Source: Symbiodinium sp. CCMP2592
Lineage: Eukaryota; Sar; Dinophyceae; Suessiales; Symbiodiniaceae
Assembly (NCBI GenBank): GCA_905221615.1
Contig: CAJNDT010006025.1
Span: 1,080,578 to 1,144,577, forward strand
Reading direction: 5' to 3'
DNA: 64,000 bases
Shown here: in pieces, positions 51,471-61,919 of the stretch
Numbering within the stretch: the first letter of the stretch is position 1
Layout: every line of letters starts with the position of its first letter
Program-made: the position numbers and the translations under genes
The notes under the pieces: model-generated
The model's database searches: none
The model's input: only the letters and a program-made list of their open reading frames with translations
What the model was told of the DNA's origin: nothing

Positions 51471-51574
51471 CTTTCCTGGCAGGCAGGTCCCTTTTCAGCT
51501 GTTGAAGGGACTTCAGGGTTCAATGGTGTTAAGGGTTGAAGGTTCAGGGGTTTAGGGTTTAGGGCTTAGTGTTC

Positions 51575-51821
51575 AGCGTCAGCGGGGTTCAGAGTTGTAA
51601 TTTGTGCACGTGTGAAGTATCATGTTGTGTGTACGGCATTGTGGCACAAGTGCTCTAACAGGAAAAAGGTAGTGACCGAATGGTACAAGCCGTGCTGTTA
51701 TCACTTGGACGGGTATATACAACAGTGCGTGTGTGCAGTGGTTTACAACAACTATAGGTTATCAGCCGTATAGCCTACGGCCTGGTCACAACTGGTTGGT
51801 TACAATACAATCAATCAGCGC
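51575..51821. other. leader of the retrotransposon, LTR not identified
   Basis: The 247 bp before Gag contain a TATA-like GGGTATATACAAC (about 51710) and GGTTATCAGCC (51757), loosely like a copia primer-binding site. No repeat of this stretch is found after 58.5 kb, so a 5' LTR cannot be shown. Confidence 0.3.
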
Positions 51822-53912
51822 ATGAGCGAACCGGAACTTATTCCTGCAAGTATGGATACAGTTACAAGCACCGTGAACCCTTTACAGCCCCCGGTCACGG
51901 GTGGCCATACAGGGAGCGGCGCCCCCGGCTTAGTTTTCCCGGCACCAGCCTCAGTCCAACAATTCAACGTCTTCGCACCACAATATAGTGTTGAAGTACA
52001 CGTTAACCAGATCAGACTGGAAGTCGGAGAACTAGAGGCTCAGGCAGAAGCAAGACACAGGCAACACATGCTGACCTATCAAGAAGCATCCGCAATTCAT
52101 ACAGCTGACTTGGAGCACAGAGCAGAACGAAACCACCTTGAAGTGGTAGCAGAACTGCAAGCAGCCTTGGCACAAAGCGAGTTCAAGGCGGCAAATCGCG
52201 AAAGGCTCCTATTGTCGGAAATGACTTTAAGTCAAGCGCATTCCTATGACGAAGATCAAAGGTTGCGTCAAGAGTTAGCGGAACTTCAACAAAGCCGAAT
52301 CACAGACGCATTGGATCAACATTTGGCGGAATCACGCTTTGCACAGAACCTCGAAGAACAGGCGAGAGGGCACATCGAGAATTCCCAGGAAGTCATGGTT
52401 GAACAGTTCCAAGCACACTTTGAGTTGTTTAGGAACAGGCAGAAAGAAGAGTATGAGGCGTCCCTTGCTGTATGTAGGGAACAGAATGAAGAGCTTCAGG
52501 ACAGGTTGGATTCTGCGGAAACTGCACTAGAGAAGGTCTTGGATCAGTACAATCCAGCTACTCCAAAGAGTCAGCCAGTGCCTGCTCCAAGCACCCCTGC
52601 AGGTCCCTCTGTCGTCCCCAAAGCTCCTCAAGCGCCCATGTTCTCAATGCCGAACGTTATCCCCCAAGGCGCCAGATGTCTGTTCGAGTCAATGAATCCA
52701 GGAGGTTTGAATGCTCAGTCCATTCCGTCTGCAACAGCATCTTCAATCCCCAAGGCAGGACCTTCCCAGGCAGCGCCAGGAACAGCGGCCCCTCCAGCGG
52801 CCGATTCCGGCACGCCAGGGACGGACGCTTTCAACACAGGTCTCCTAGAGACCCAAATGGCAATTCTTCAAAGCCTAAGAAACATAAGGGGTGAGAGCAA
52901 AGTCGATGCTGACAAACCCAAAGTGAAAGAAGCAGAGTCCATCAGCCTTCCGGAGTTTCCAAGTCCAGAGTCGTACCGTTCGTGGAAAACGGCAGCTAGG
53001 GAAGCGGTCAGGGCAGCATCAGATTCACCTGATGAGGCGTTTAAATGGGTGATGAAGGCCTACGACAAAGACGCATCGCAGGAATCCCTTCGAGACCCCG
53101 AGAAATTCCTCACCCTTGACACGAAACTTCTTGCTGCACTCACCAAAGTCGCTAGGGGAGAACTCTCCCGAGAAATCCTCATTTTTAAGGAGACAGAAGC
53201 GGCGAAATTCAGGGCGGTACGAGGACGGCAGGTGCTCTACCTCTTCGATCAGTACTTCAAGACGAACGAGGAGGTTGGATCACTGTACTCCGTGGAGGAC
53301 CTGCTGAAAGTAAGGTTAATCAATGACGACCTTTCAGTGTTCATTAGCAACTGGGAATCTGTCATGTCTGGACTTAGCCACACACCGGACGAAACGACCC
53401 TAAGAGACATTTTCCTTCGTGAACTCAGGCAGTCCAAGAGGCTAAAGTACGATCTTGAGATTTACGACAGGGCAGCAGAGGGCACGGATCAGCACACGTA
53501 CAGGTTTCTTGTGAAGTCACTTAAGGATCTTTTGACCCGAGAGCGCAAACGCAAGAACCGTGACCGCATCGCAAGATCTCACGGAGATAAGTACGGTGCC
53601 CCTGCCTCAAAGTCTCCTGGCCGAACTTCCAGCCCCTCTTCAAGAGGAGGCCGTGGCAGATCGCAGAGCCCAAGGCCAAGATCACCCAGCAAAGGTAGAT
53701 CCCAGTCTCCCAGCAAGCCTAGGACACCTAGCCCAAAGGGAGTATGCTACGATTTCCTCAAAGGAACTTGCAAGCGAGGCAATAACTGCCCTTTCCTTCA
53801 CAAGAAGAGATCATTGTCCCCCAAAGGCGACAAACCGAAGAAGAAAATCAACGTGACATGCAAGTTCTGGAAAGAAGGCAACTGCAACAAGGGTGATAAA
53901 TGTCGGTTTTAG
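51822..53912 (+). CDS. gag: Ty1/copia Gag-like protein with CCCH zinc fingers
   Basis: 696 codons to a TAG. Residues 1-55 are Pro/Ser/Thr-rich; about 60-245 are Glu/Gln-rich coiled coil; 250-345 Pro/Ala linker. About 375-590 is a helical capsid-like region (LPEFPSPESYRSWKTA, RFLVKSLKDLLTRERK). Then come a Ser/Arg/Pro-rich basic tail, a complete CX7CX5CX3H finger (C642-H660) and a second finger, C680-C694. The final His of that finger is the second codon after the stop-interrupted position: CRF-TAG-H. The same frame continues open into the protease, so Gag and protease form one reading frame with one UAG. Starts at the first ATG of a long open frame. Confidence 0.85.
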   Translation: MSEPELIPASMDTVTSTVNPLQPPVTGGHTGSGAPGLVFPAPASVQQFNVFAPQYSVEVHVNQIRLEVGELEAQAEARHRQHMLTYQEASAIHTADLEHRAERNHLEVVAELQAALAQSEFKAANRERLLLSEMTLSQAHSYDEDQRLRQELAELQQSRITDALDQHLAESRFAQNLEEQARGHIENSQEVMVEQFQAHFELFRNRQKEEYEASLAVCREQNEELQDRLDSAETALEKVLDQYNPATPKSQPVPAPSTPAGPSVVPKAPQAPMFSMPNVIPQGARCLFESMNPGGLNAQSIPSATASSIPKAGPSQAAPGTAAPPAADSGTPGTDAFNTGLLETQMAILQSLRNIRGESKVDADKPKVKEAESISLPEFPSPESYRSWKTAAREAVRAASDSPDEAFKWVMKAYDKDASQESLRDPEKFLTLDTKLLAALTKVARGELSREILIFKETEAAKFRAVRGRQVLYLFDQYFKTNEEVGSLYSVEDLLKVRLINDDLSVFISNWESVMSGLSHTPDETTLRDIFLRELRQSKRLKYDLEIYDRAAEGTDQHTYRFLVKSLKDLLTRERKRKNRDRIARSHGDKYGAPASKSPGRTSSPSSRGGRGRSQSPRPRSPSKGRSQSPSKPRTPSPKGVCYDFLKGTCKRGNNCPFLHKKRSLSPKGDKPKKKINVTCKFWKEGNCNKGDKCRF

Positions 53913-55136
53913 CATAAGGACATAGAGAAGCCGTCAGCTCCCGCACCCAAGTCCGAAGCAGCCCCGGCAGCTCCAAAGCCAGGGTCACCCAGGGCCAACT
54001 CTCCTGCTCCGCGCAGAGGGAGAAGTCCCAGGGCTAAGTCAAGTGACAAGGCCCCAAAGACGGCCGCATGCGCCATCGCGTTCGAGAATACAGCGGATCT
54101 TGAGATCTCGCCAAAGCTCGCTATGGCAGCGTCACACGACGAGGACTACTGGGAGGTAGACTTCACCGGCAACAAAATCATCCGCCATCACAAGAAGTAC
54201 CGAACAGATTGGTATGTTCCTGACAATTCATGTCCTGTGAACCCCAAGAAGCTTAGGAGCCAAGCTAAGCTCGAGCAGGTTTTGCCGGTCTCCCCTTTTG
54301 TTGGAAACAAGATCTACAACTGGAGGAAGACCCCAACCAAAGGACCCGGCAGCACATGGGTAGGTAAGACGATCTTCTACATGCAAGAACTCCCTAAGGT
54401 GAGTTTCGACAGCACCGTAGAAATGATTGCCATCGAACCGGAAGGAAAGCAGAGAAAGCATGCCTACCTTCCCAGGGTTTATGATGAAGTCTATCCCACT
54501 GTCGAGGCATGTCCACGCTCGAATCCTAAGGATCTGAAAAGGGCTCTTGTGTGGGCAAAGCAGTTTGCCACCATGATCGAATGCATGATTCACGAAACGC
54601 CTGCGGGATGCGGGTATGAATGCATGGAGGAAGGCTTCCTCTGCGAGGAGTGCGAGCGACTTGCACGTCCGTCATGTGCAGGTCTGGTCCCCGGCTTAGA
54701 ATTCCTAGCGGACACCGGAAGTGAAGAGGACCTCATCAGCAAGTCGGACTGCAGAACTCACTTCCCCGACGTACCCATTGAACCTTCCTCACGTCCTGTT
54801 TCGTTGATCACCGCCAACGGGCCGGTAAAAGGTAATGAAGCCGTTAAGCTAGAGGTCCCTGAAATCAACAAAATCCTCGAATGCTACGTGCTTGATTCAA
54901 CGCCGCCGGTGTGCTCTGTTGGTAGGAGATGTATGGATGAGGGTTTCGATTTCCATTGGTACGCAGGGACGACGCCTTACTTCGTGACACCCGAAGGCCG
55001 GAAACTTTACTGCAAGCTGCGCGGACGAGTCCCGGTAATTGGGGATGGTACAATCGCTGTTCCCGCCAAGGATGAGAAGGCGGCTCATTCGCCAGTCATC
55101 CAGGCAACATCGGGTTTTCCCCGTTCAGCGGCCTAA
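53913..55136 (+). CDS. copia-type protease region (in frame with Gag)
   Basis: Open from the codon after the UAG; the first ATG is at 54123. The first 70 codons are a Pro/Ala/Ser/Lys linker. A module EDYWEVD..IIRHH..WYVP follows (54138-54221). The aspartic protease motif is FLADTGSEEDLI with Asp at 54711-54713. A Cys-rich stretch (CGYECMEEGFLCEECE) precedes it. Ends TAATAA at 55134. The last codons contain the GGGTTTT heptamer used for the proposed -1 shift into the next frame. Product inferred to be released from a Gag-Pol precursor. Confidence 0.75.
   Translation, partial: HKDIEKPSAPAPKSEAAPAAPKPGSPRANSPAPRRGRSPRAKSSDKAPKTAACAIAFENTADLEISPKLAMAASHDEDYWEVDFTGNKIIRHHKKYRTDWYVPDNSCPVNPKKLRSQAKLEQVLPVSPFVGNKIYNWRKTPTKGPGSTWVGKTIFYMQELPKVSFDSTVEMIAIEPEGKQRKHAYLPRVYDEVYPTVEACPRSNPKDLKRALVWAKQFATMIECMIHETPAGCGYECMEEGFLCEECERLARPSCAGLVPGLEFLADTGSEEDLISKSDCRTHFPDVPIEPSSRPVSLITANGPVKGNEAVKLEVPEINKILECYVLDSTPPVCSVGRRCMDEGFDFHWYAGTTPYFVTPEGRKLYCKLRGRVPVIGDGTIAVPAKDEKAAHSPVIQATSGFPRSAA
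55112..55118 (+). promoter_or_regulatory. candidate -1 frameshift heptamer GGGTTTT
   Basis: Reads G-GGT-TTT in the protease frame and GGG-TTT in the -1 frame, matching the X XXY YYZ rule. It lies 16 bases before the protease stop, inside the 60-bp overlap with the integrase/RT frame (open from 55076). A 4-bp stem, GCCT/AGGC, starts 12 bases downstream and a larger CCGAG/CTCGG pairing lies at 55161-55184. No strong pseudoknot was identified. Confidence 0.6.
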
Positions 55137-58100
55137 TAAGGCACGCCAATGCAGCAGAATCCGAGCCGGAAGGCGAATCCTCGGGCAGTGGCCTCGACCC
55201 CAGGATTGAAAAAGCACTGAAAGAGGCTGCTCCGTTAGGTATAAAGGCGGAGTACTTGAACAAACCAGGTTGGGTTTCGCATCCTTCCTTTCCACAGATG
55301 ATCGTGGGGCACTTTCCCAAAACCTTTAGAACGCCTGCTACAAGGTTTCCAAAACACGTCATCCGGAGTACTTGGACTTACGTCAAGAAATGGCAGGAGA
55401 TCGAAAAAGAAGTGGATGTAAGGACGTTGGACAATCGGGTAGCCAAGCTCCCTTCTGATGCCTGCATTCTCAGTGTAACGATCTTTAAAAGACCTGTTGA
55501 TGACCCCGAGCCGGAGCCTGACAGCGAAAGAGAAGCTGAAGCTGACCCAAAGGACGAAAAACGTTCAGCCCAGCTCAAGCTGCAGGCCAATAGCCCGGAG
55601 CACAAATTCACCCACCGTCCTAAGAACCCTTTCTGCAAGGTATGCCAAAAGGCCAAAATGCTAGCGCCACATGCCAGAAAGCGAGGGGGGAGCTCCACTA
55701 TCTTTTCGAAGAAGTTCGGAGACCACGTGACGATTGATCACATTGTGACCAAGGACTTGCGTGATTTTGGGATCGAAGGTGAGAAAGTTGCTCTTGTGGT
55801 TAAGGACGTGTTCACTAACTTTCGTTATGTGTACCCTGCAGGTACGAAGGAGTCGGAAGAGGTTTATGATTGCCTGTTGCACTACTTCGCTGTAGATGAT
55901 GAACCAGGTATCATTTACTCTGACAATGCCCCCGAACTCAAGAATGCTACTGGAAAATACAAAGTTCGTCACAACACCTCACGACCTTACGTCGATGAGA
56001 GCAAGTCTGTTGTTGAGAGAGAGATTCGAACTGTGCTCGAGGGCACACGGGCGAACTTGCTGCAGGCAGGACTTCCAACGAAGCTCTGGCCCTTAGCTGC
56101 TCAACATCACACTATGGCTCTAAACTTGTCCAAAAGGATGGACACCGCGAAGATCCCATGGGACGAAAGGTTCGGTGAAGGGTTTAGCGGTAAGCTCATT
56201 CCTTTTGGTGCCAAGGTTCTCTATTGGAACAATCCCAAAGAGAACATCACAAATGCATCTAAGTTCGACCCAAAGGCCGAAGACGGTATCTTCTTAGGAT
56301 ACCACATTCAACCTGGCTTCATTTGGAGACAGGAATACCTCGTAGCTCCCTTAAAGGGTAGCCAAGATGCAATTGACAATGACGACCTGAGAATCATTCG
56401 GGTCAAGCGCATGGAACTTCCGATAGGGGATATGGTTTTTCCTCTCGCGGTTTCTGAGGATCAGGGGGGTGATCCACCCGAGCTTCAGGATCAAGACTGT
56501 GTTTTCCCAGCTAAGGAGACTACACTTCCTCCTTCAGGTGGTATCGACGACATCTTCGGTCCTAAGGAACTTGATCCTTGGAACCCAGAGGGCAGAGACG
56601 TGGAGGGAGAGCTTGAAAAGCTTAGGCAGAGAGCTTCCGAACCCATTTCTGTTCCTGATGAGGACAAACTCCCTGAGGCTGATGGTAAGTCAGGTAGTGG
56701 TTCCAGCCCCCCGGAAGGGGATGGCCGTGGATCATCAACTGACAAGCCGTCAGATAGCTCCAAACCGAAACCGCCTCCAAAGAGACATGATCCCTACACC
56801 ATGCCCGACGGCAAACCTGTGCCTGAAGGATACAACTGGGATGGGATCAGACTTGTTCGAAACAAGAAGGGCTCGAAGCGACCCCCAGACACCTCTAGCG
56901 AGGAGTGGCACATGATGTCCCGCAATCAGCGCGAGGCTGACATCGAAAGGTATCAGTCTAAATGCCGTCGCGAGGAAGCCGCCCGAGCAGAGGCCGAAAG
57001 GGATGCTTCTCCAGCTATGCCCGTAATGACTTGTCAGAACGAGCCTCATCGTGTCAGGATGGCAACCCTCTACTGGGAAAAGTTAGGGGAACTTTCTGCT
57101 CTTGAGTATGCGTTGGTAGCCAGGGTCGTCAACCAAGCTGAGATTGATCGCACCCCAGCAGCCAAGCAAGCTATGGACAAAGAGTGGCAGAAGCTAGTCG
57201 ATAAATCTTGTTGGTTGCATTCGAAGGTTCGTGAGTTTCGTGATGTTTCCGCTGAAGCAATCAGGAAAGGCATCAAAACCCACTTCGGAAGAATCTTCGA
57301 AATCTGCAGCATCAAGGGCGACGAACTTCCAGAAGGACACCCTGACAGGAAGTGGAAGGGACGTAGCGTGTTCCAGGGGAATCGGGTTTCAGATGAACAT
57401 AACGATCATGCGATCTTCTCTGAACTCGGATCCAGCCCCGCTTCAATGGAGGCCGCTAAAGTCATCGACGTCTTCGGTAGCCAGCCAGGGTACTCGAAGC
57501 AGCAAGCTGACGCGAAGCAGGCTTACACGCAAGCATTATTTAAAGGGGTAGAAACTTGGGTCAGACTTCCGCGCAACCGGTGGCCTAAGGAATGGCGAGG
57601 GTTTTCCGATCCAGTCGTACCTTTAATGTTAGCCCTCTACGGACACCCGGATTCTGGCGGAATCTGGGAAAAACACTGTGAAGACCAGCTGAAGACCGTA
57701 GGGTGGACCCCGGTGTTGCCCGAGATCTGGCAGTCCATTTTCTATCACGCTGAACTTGATCTTCTTTTGGTCATCTACGTTGATGATTTCAAGATGGCTG
57801 GGCCAACTAAGAATCTCGCTAAGGGATGGGCGACAGTTGAGAGTGTCATCGACATGGATCCTCCTGAGCCTTTTGGTAGGTACTTTGGTTGTAATCATTT
57901 TGAGAAAACCCAGGTACAACTTCCCAGATCAGCACATCCGTTTGCATACGTGTTCGACAAGAAGACGGCTGCTCCAGCCCGGGGTGACCCGAGGCCACAA
58001 GTTCGAGAAGACTTCTGGGAAGTCGACACCGAGCTTGGTGCAGTTGTTCGTCATCACGTGTATCCTAGGAAGAGGTTGTATGTTCCCACCAACAGGGACA

Positions 58101-58549
58101 TTGAGGTTTTCCCAAACTTGTCAACAACCAGGGTAACCGCTTTCGATGAAGGTCCGATTGAGGAACACGATGTCAATCTTGACCCCAACCTTAAGCGCGA
58201 GGAGTGGTGGACCGGCCGATCCTTGTTCCCGTTACCAGGTCACGATGCCGAAAAGATCAGACACGCTCTAGCTGCCTCCAAAGGCAAGCCGTCTAGATCT
58301 AAGGCCGAGGCCAAAAGGGAAGCCAAGGAACAGAAGTTCAAGGGAACAGACACGATTTGCAAAGACGCTATTCCTTCAATGGATAAGCCCGTGAACGTTA
58401 TGACATACGACATGAAAGACTTCCTGATTTCTTGTGTGGACAGGTACTGTGATCTCGCTAAGGTCTCGAAGCAGTCCCTTACCAATGTTCCGACTCCGTT
58501 TTCAGAGAACAGAATTGCTAAGCCTACTGCCCAGAGGACGCCCGCTTGA
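55119..58549 (+). CDS. pol: copia integrase and reverse transcriptase, 3'-truncated
   Basis: Open in the -1 frame from 55076; no ATG near the start (a TTG lies at 55256), so shift from the protease frame is the likely entry. In order: HHCC-type zinc region (HKFTHRPKNPFCKVCQ), integrase core with Asp (TIDHI), Asp (YSDNAPEL) and Glu (SVVEREIR), a Pro/Ser/Glu-rich linker, and reverse transcriptase with QADAKQAYTQA and YVDD (57776-57787). After RT comes a second EDFWEVD..VVRHH..LYVP module, then ISCVDRYCDLAKVSKQ and VPTPF before TGA. RNase H is absent, so the element is truncated and probably not autonomous. Confidence 0.85.
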
Positions 58550-58865
58550 TTTTTTTCAATCGGCCGCTTGATTTTGGAGGCACACGAAACTTCTATTGAA
58601 TTTGAGGAAATTTCAATCGTTTGGAACTTTTGTTGGTACGTGTTTCTATTGATTTTGAGTGTTGACTTCTATTGATTTTAATCGTGGTCTTTCTATTGAT
58701 TTTATGGAAAATTTCTATTGATTTTATGGAAAATTTCTATTGATTTTATGGAAAATTTCTATTGATTTTATGGAGATTTTCTATTGATTTTGAGGTGGAT
58801 GTTTCTATTGATTTTATGGAGATTTTCTATTGATTTTGAGGTGGATGTTTCTATTGATTTCAGCT
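58550..58865. repeat. 22-bp and related AT-rich tandem repeat at the element end
   Basis: TTCTATTGATTTTATGGAAA units (22-bp period, 58690-58780) followed by TTCTATTGATTTTGAGGTGG variants. It begins where RNase H and the 3' LTR should be. Confidence 0.85.
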
Positions 58866-58906
58866 TGCTGAAACGACGGCCCGGGCGGCCCCAGTTTGCT
58901 AACCAA

Positions 58907-59015
<109 letters not shown>

Positions 59016-59044
59016 CAGAGAGACGGAGGAGACAGACAGAAGAG

Positions 59045-59230
59045 ATGGGATGTGGGCCGGACGGCCCCACGAAGGGAGAAGGCGGGGGAATCATTTTTGG
59101 CAGGTTCGTGCATGGCAGCCGTCTTGCAACCAAAGCTTCCAGGGGCCGGACGGCCCTAAGAAGGAAGAAGGGGGGGAATCATGCTTCAAATCTCGTGCAT
59201 GGCAGCCGTCTTCAAGCCAAGCTGCCAGGA
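59045..59230. repeat. GGGCCGGACGGCCC hairpin pair with 85-bp duplication
   Basis: GTGGGCCGGACGGCCCCAC at 59051 and GGGGCCGGACGGCCCTAAG at 59143 sit in two copies of a sequence ending CGTGCATGGCAGCCGTCTT (59105 and 59193). Confidence 0.7.
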
Positions 59231-59248
59231 ACTTTGGGCTAGGTCAAG

Positions 59249-59856
59249 ATGCAGGGCGATGATGAAATTGTCGTCCAGGCCTATGCCAAGCTGCTTCACG
59301 CCAAGGTTCCAGGCAAGGTCGCGAGGTCCTTGGTCGTGATGTGGCGGAGAGGTTACCTAGACCAGCTGGAGATTCTTGGCATGAACACATATACATATAC
59401 ATATATATCTACATATATATACTTATACATATGCCGTATATAGACTATGTATTTAATTTTTTACTTATATAGAGCTAAGGGATGTCGACAAGGAAGTGGG
59501 CTTCCTGAACTTTTTGGAGTACCTCATGTACAAGATCGAGAATGATATGGACATCGACCCCGAGCGCTGGCCGGAGGCGACGAAGCACATGAAGATGAAG
59601 GAGCACGGGTACATCCGCTTGTTGCTCAACGATGCTTCATTGATCGCTCTCCAAGCAAACCCAGGCCCCTTGAGCGGAATGACGAAGCCTCAACTACTTT
59701 CGGAAGCAGTGCGGGTGGGGGCTTAAGGTACACCAGTCCTGGAGCGACCAGGAGTTGCGGGCGAGGATCATGGAGCACGTGGACGCTACATTTTTTTGAA
59801 ATTGAGCCGCCCGTGCGCCAGGTCCGAGGATCTGACCAGTGCCAGGCGGCTGGGAG
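59249..59856 (+). CDS. unrecognised gene 1, GC-AG intron, two homopolymer frame breaks
   Basis: Exon 1 is 59249-59378 (MQGDDEIVVQAYAKLL, VPGKVARSLVVMWRRG) ending CTTG|GCATGA. Exon 2 starts at 59473 (TATATAG|AGCTAAGG) and joins in phase 1: LRDVDKEVGFLNFLEY, DIDPERWPEATKHMKM, MTKPQLLSEAVRVG. The frame stops at 59724, just after GGGGG. With one G fewer it continues LKVHQSWSDQELRARI, MEHVDATF up to TTTTTTT, and with one T fewer to PPVRQVRGSDQCQAAG and a strong donor, GGGAG|GTGAGC at 59857. Indels at two homopolymers suggest sequencing error or decay. Predicted helical, soluble. Confidence 0.6.
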
Positions 59857-60057
59857 GTGAGCTCCAGGACAAGCCTCAAGTTTCCAAGATTCAAGGGGTC
59901 GTTTGTTAGAAGCGGCTTAATTCAAGTGCTAATCCAGGGCAGGCTACTGCCAGGGTATAATTCAAGCCGAGATCGATCAAGCCCTGCTTGACGTGCAAAA
60001 TTGACTTGGCGAGAAGAGGACCTGAGCTGAAGTTTTTTTTCATAGTACGCTGAATGC

Positions 60058-60140
60058 TTCAAGCTTGCAGGCCCTGGCTTCAAAGCCAGGCAGGCCTAGC
60101 CAGGTCCTGGGCTTCAAGCTCCAGGCAGGTCTGTCGGGTT
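60058..60140. repeat. CCTGGCTTCAAAGCCAGG palindrome cluster
   Basis: Perfect 8-bp arms around CA at about 60072, followed by repeated CCAGGCAGG/CCAGGTCCTGG. Confidence 0.6.
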
Positions 60141-60184
60141 TAAGTGCTGCAGGCCGCCAGGCAAGTCCTCAGGTTCTTAGAGCC

Positions 60185-61345
60185 ATGGGCAGCCCCGCAG
60201 CTGCTGGCCGCGGCGGCGAACGCAACTTCGCCAAGCCGGAGGTGGACCAGGAGCACTTGCTGGACGTGTTCAAGAAACACGTCAAGCTCCTAGGTGTCCA
60301 GGCCGCCTTCAACTTCGACCCCTACGGCAACCTAGCCAAGACGAGTGCTGTCCAGGCCAAAGGGCTTTCAAAGGCGACGGTTTTGCTCAAGAAACTCCAG
60401 GAGGTGGAGAGCGGCTTGGCTTTCAAGTACAAGGACTTGAAGGAGTGCTTGGCCAAGGTCAGCAAAGACTACCCGGACCTCATCCACCAGGCCCCGCTGA
60501 GCAAGCAAACTGCTTGGGCTGGGGACACGGCCGAGATGCTGCTGACCGTCATGGCTCATGCTCGCCGCTTGTGCAACGACACCAGGTTCAAGGAGGCTTG
60601 CAGCAAGGCGACCCAGTTCGAGATCAAGGATCTCGAGGAACTCAGGGCGCTGCTTCTTCCAGAAGTGTCGGCCTCACCAGCCAAGCTCCAGCAGGCGGAG
60701 ACCCACAACACCAAGCGGCCGAGCACAGGGACGCCAAGCCCTGCGACCAAGCCGCCAAAGCTACGGTCGTTAGCCCCTGCGAGCAGTCCGCTTCGAAAGA
60801 TTCGGACCAGGGATCTGGAGCTTCCAGACACTCCCAAGACCGCCAAGACGAGTTTGAGCCAGGAAGCCGAAGGCAGTCCCGTGCCAGGCAGCAAGGCTCG
60901 AATCAGGAAGTATTGGGAGGGCGAGGTTTTGAAGAAACCAGCTGCAGCCGCTAAGCCTGTGAAAAAGGACAGTGACAAGCCGAAGAAGAAGCCGGCCTCT
61001 AATCTTAACATTAGAAAAAAATTTTTGTTGTTCGTAAGCATATATTTCTATCTATGAAGATGTATTTAAGTGAAGCCCTGAATGTTTAATCTCCATCATC
61101 AGGCCCCCAAGGACAAGGACAAGCCCGAGTTGACGGAGGCTGAAAGGGGCAAGCTGCAGATCATGCACTACCACGACAGTGTCGCATTGAGAGTCGACGG
61201 TTCTAGGCAGCTTTTCCAGATCGTGTGCAGGAAGCATGGTCGGGATAAGACCAAGCTTCAGGTTGCCAAGATGAAGAAGAAGCTCGCCGAGGGCGGCTCT
61301 TTGGCAGAGGCCTTCAAGGAGAAGGCTAAGTTTTTGGAGTCCTAG
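60185..61345 (+). CDS. unrecognised gene 2, helical N-terminus and Lys-rich tail
   Basis: First in-frame ATG 60185 (MGSPAAAGRGGERNFA); the frame is open from 60065 upstream. Exon 1 ends AAGCCG|GCCTCT at 60994, intron 60995-61102 (GC-AG, 108 bp, AT-rich), exon 2 61103-61342 then TAG; 350 codons. Regions: helical 20-170 (LLDVFKKHVKLLGVQA, ETAEMLLTV-like DTAEMLLTVMAHARRL), Ser/Pro/Lys-rich 190-280, and a compact C-terminal part (LQIMHYHDSVALRVDG, LFQIVCRKHGRDKTKL). A GTAAGC at 61036 is an alternative donor. The basic Pro-rich middle suggests a nuclear or nucleic-acid-binding role; no family recognised. Confidence 0.65.
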
Positions 61346-61417
61346 TTTCAAGTCTTTTAGTGTTCCAAGCCAGGGCTGGAAGCCCGGTGGCCTCGACTGC
61401 ATAAGCCAGTATGCATG

Positions 61418-61715
61418 AGTGAAAAACACATCGACCCTCCAGCTGCATGAGCCTGCAAGTAAAGTTTCAAGGGCTGGACAGCCCTTTTCGGCGGCAAATG
61501 CTCCCAAGCGAGATCGATCTTCGGCCGCTGCAGCTCCCAAGCTCAAGAAGCAGCTTTAGGAGTTACTTAGTCAGGCAGCCAAGGAGCTGCCAAGTCAAGC
61601 CGGTCCAAGCCATGGCCGGCCAGCAGCCTCGAGGGCGCCCAGGAGGACCCATCCCCGCGATGGGAAAGGGCCCCCAGCGAAACAGTCAGCCAGGCGGCAC
61701 CGGACACTTGCACGC
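61418..61715 (+). CDS. possible exon with an in-frame TAG
   Basis: The most protein-like frame reads EPASKVSRAGQPFSAA, NAPKRDRSSAAAAPKL and KKQL, then TAG (61558-61560), then ELLSQAAKELPSQAGP and KGPPAKQSARRHRTLA to TAA at about 61721. A second, uninterrupted frame runs from 61447 to 61743, but its composition is less convincing. Could be a decayed copy of the Lys/Ala/Pro-rich tail type seen in gene 2. Confidence 0.35.
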
Positions 61716-61877
61716 ATGTAACAAAGTTTTGCATTTGTTTTAAGGATTTAACGAAACCGTTGATGTCTATGTTTGAAAGCACTCAGACTCAAGCGCCTGG
61801 CGAGAGAACTGGAGGGCGCTTTACAGCCAGTACAAGGACGAGGCCGGCCTTGGAGTAACAAGCAAAAGTTTATACAT

Positions 61878-61919
61878 ACATTATATATATATATATATCA
61901 AAAAATATACATAAAAATA

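Noticed and set aside
51575-51821. 5' LTR of the copia element
   Set aside because: No matching 3' copy in the window and no clear TG..CA boundaries; the tRNA-like primer site is too weak to annotate.
61558-61560. Genome-wide reassignment of UAG to a sense codon
   Set aside because: Only a few in-frame UAGs were seen, some are splice acceptors (for example 48128-48130), and one apparent gene ends in UAG (61343). The evidence is insufficient.
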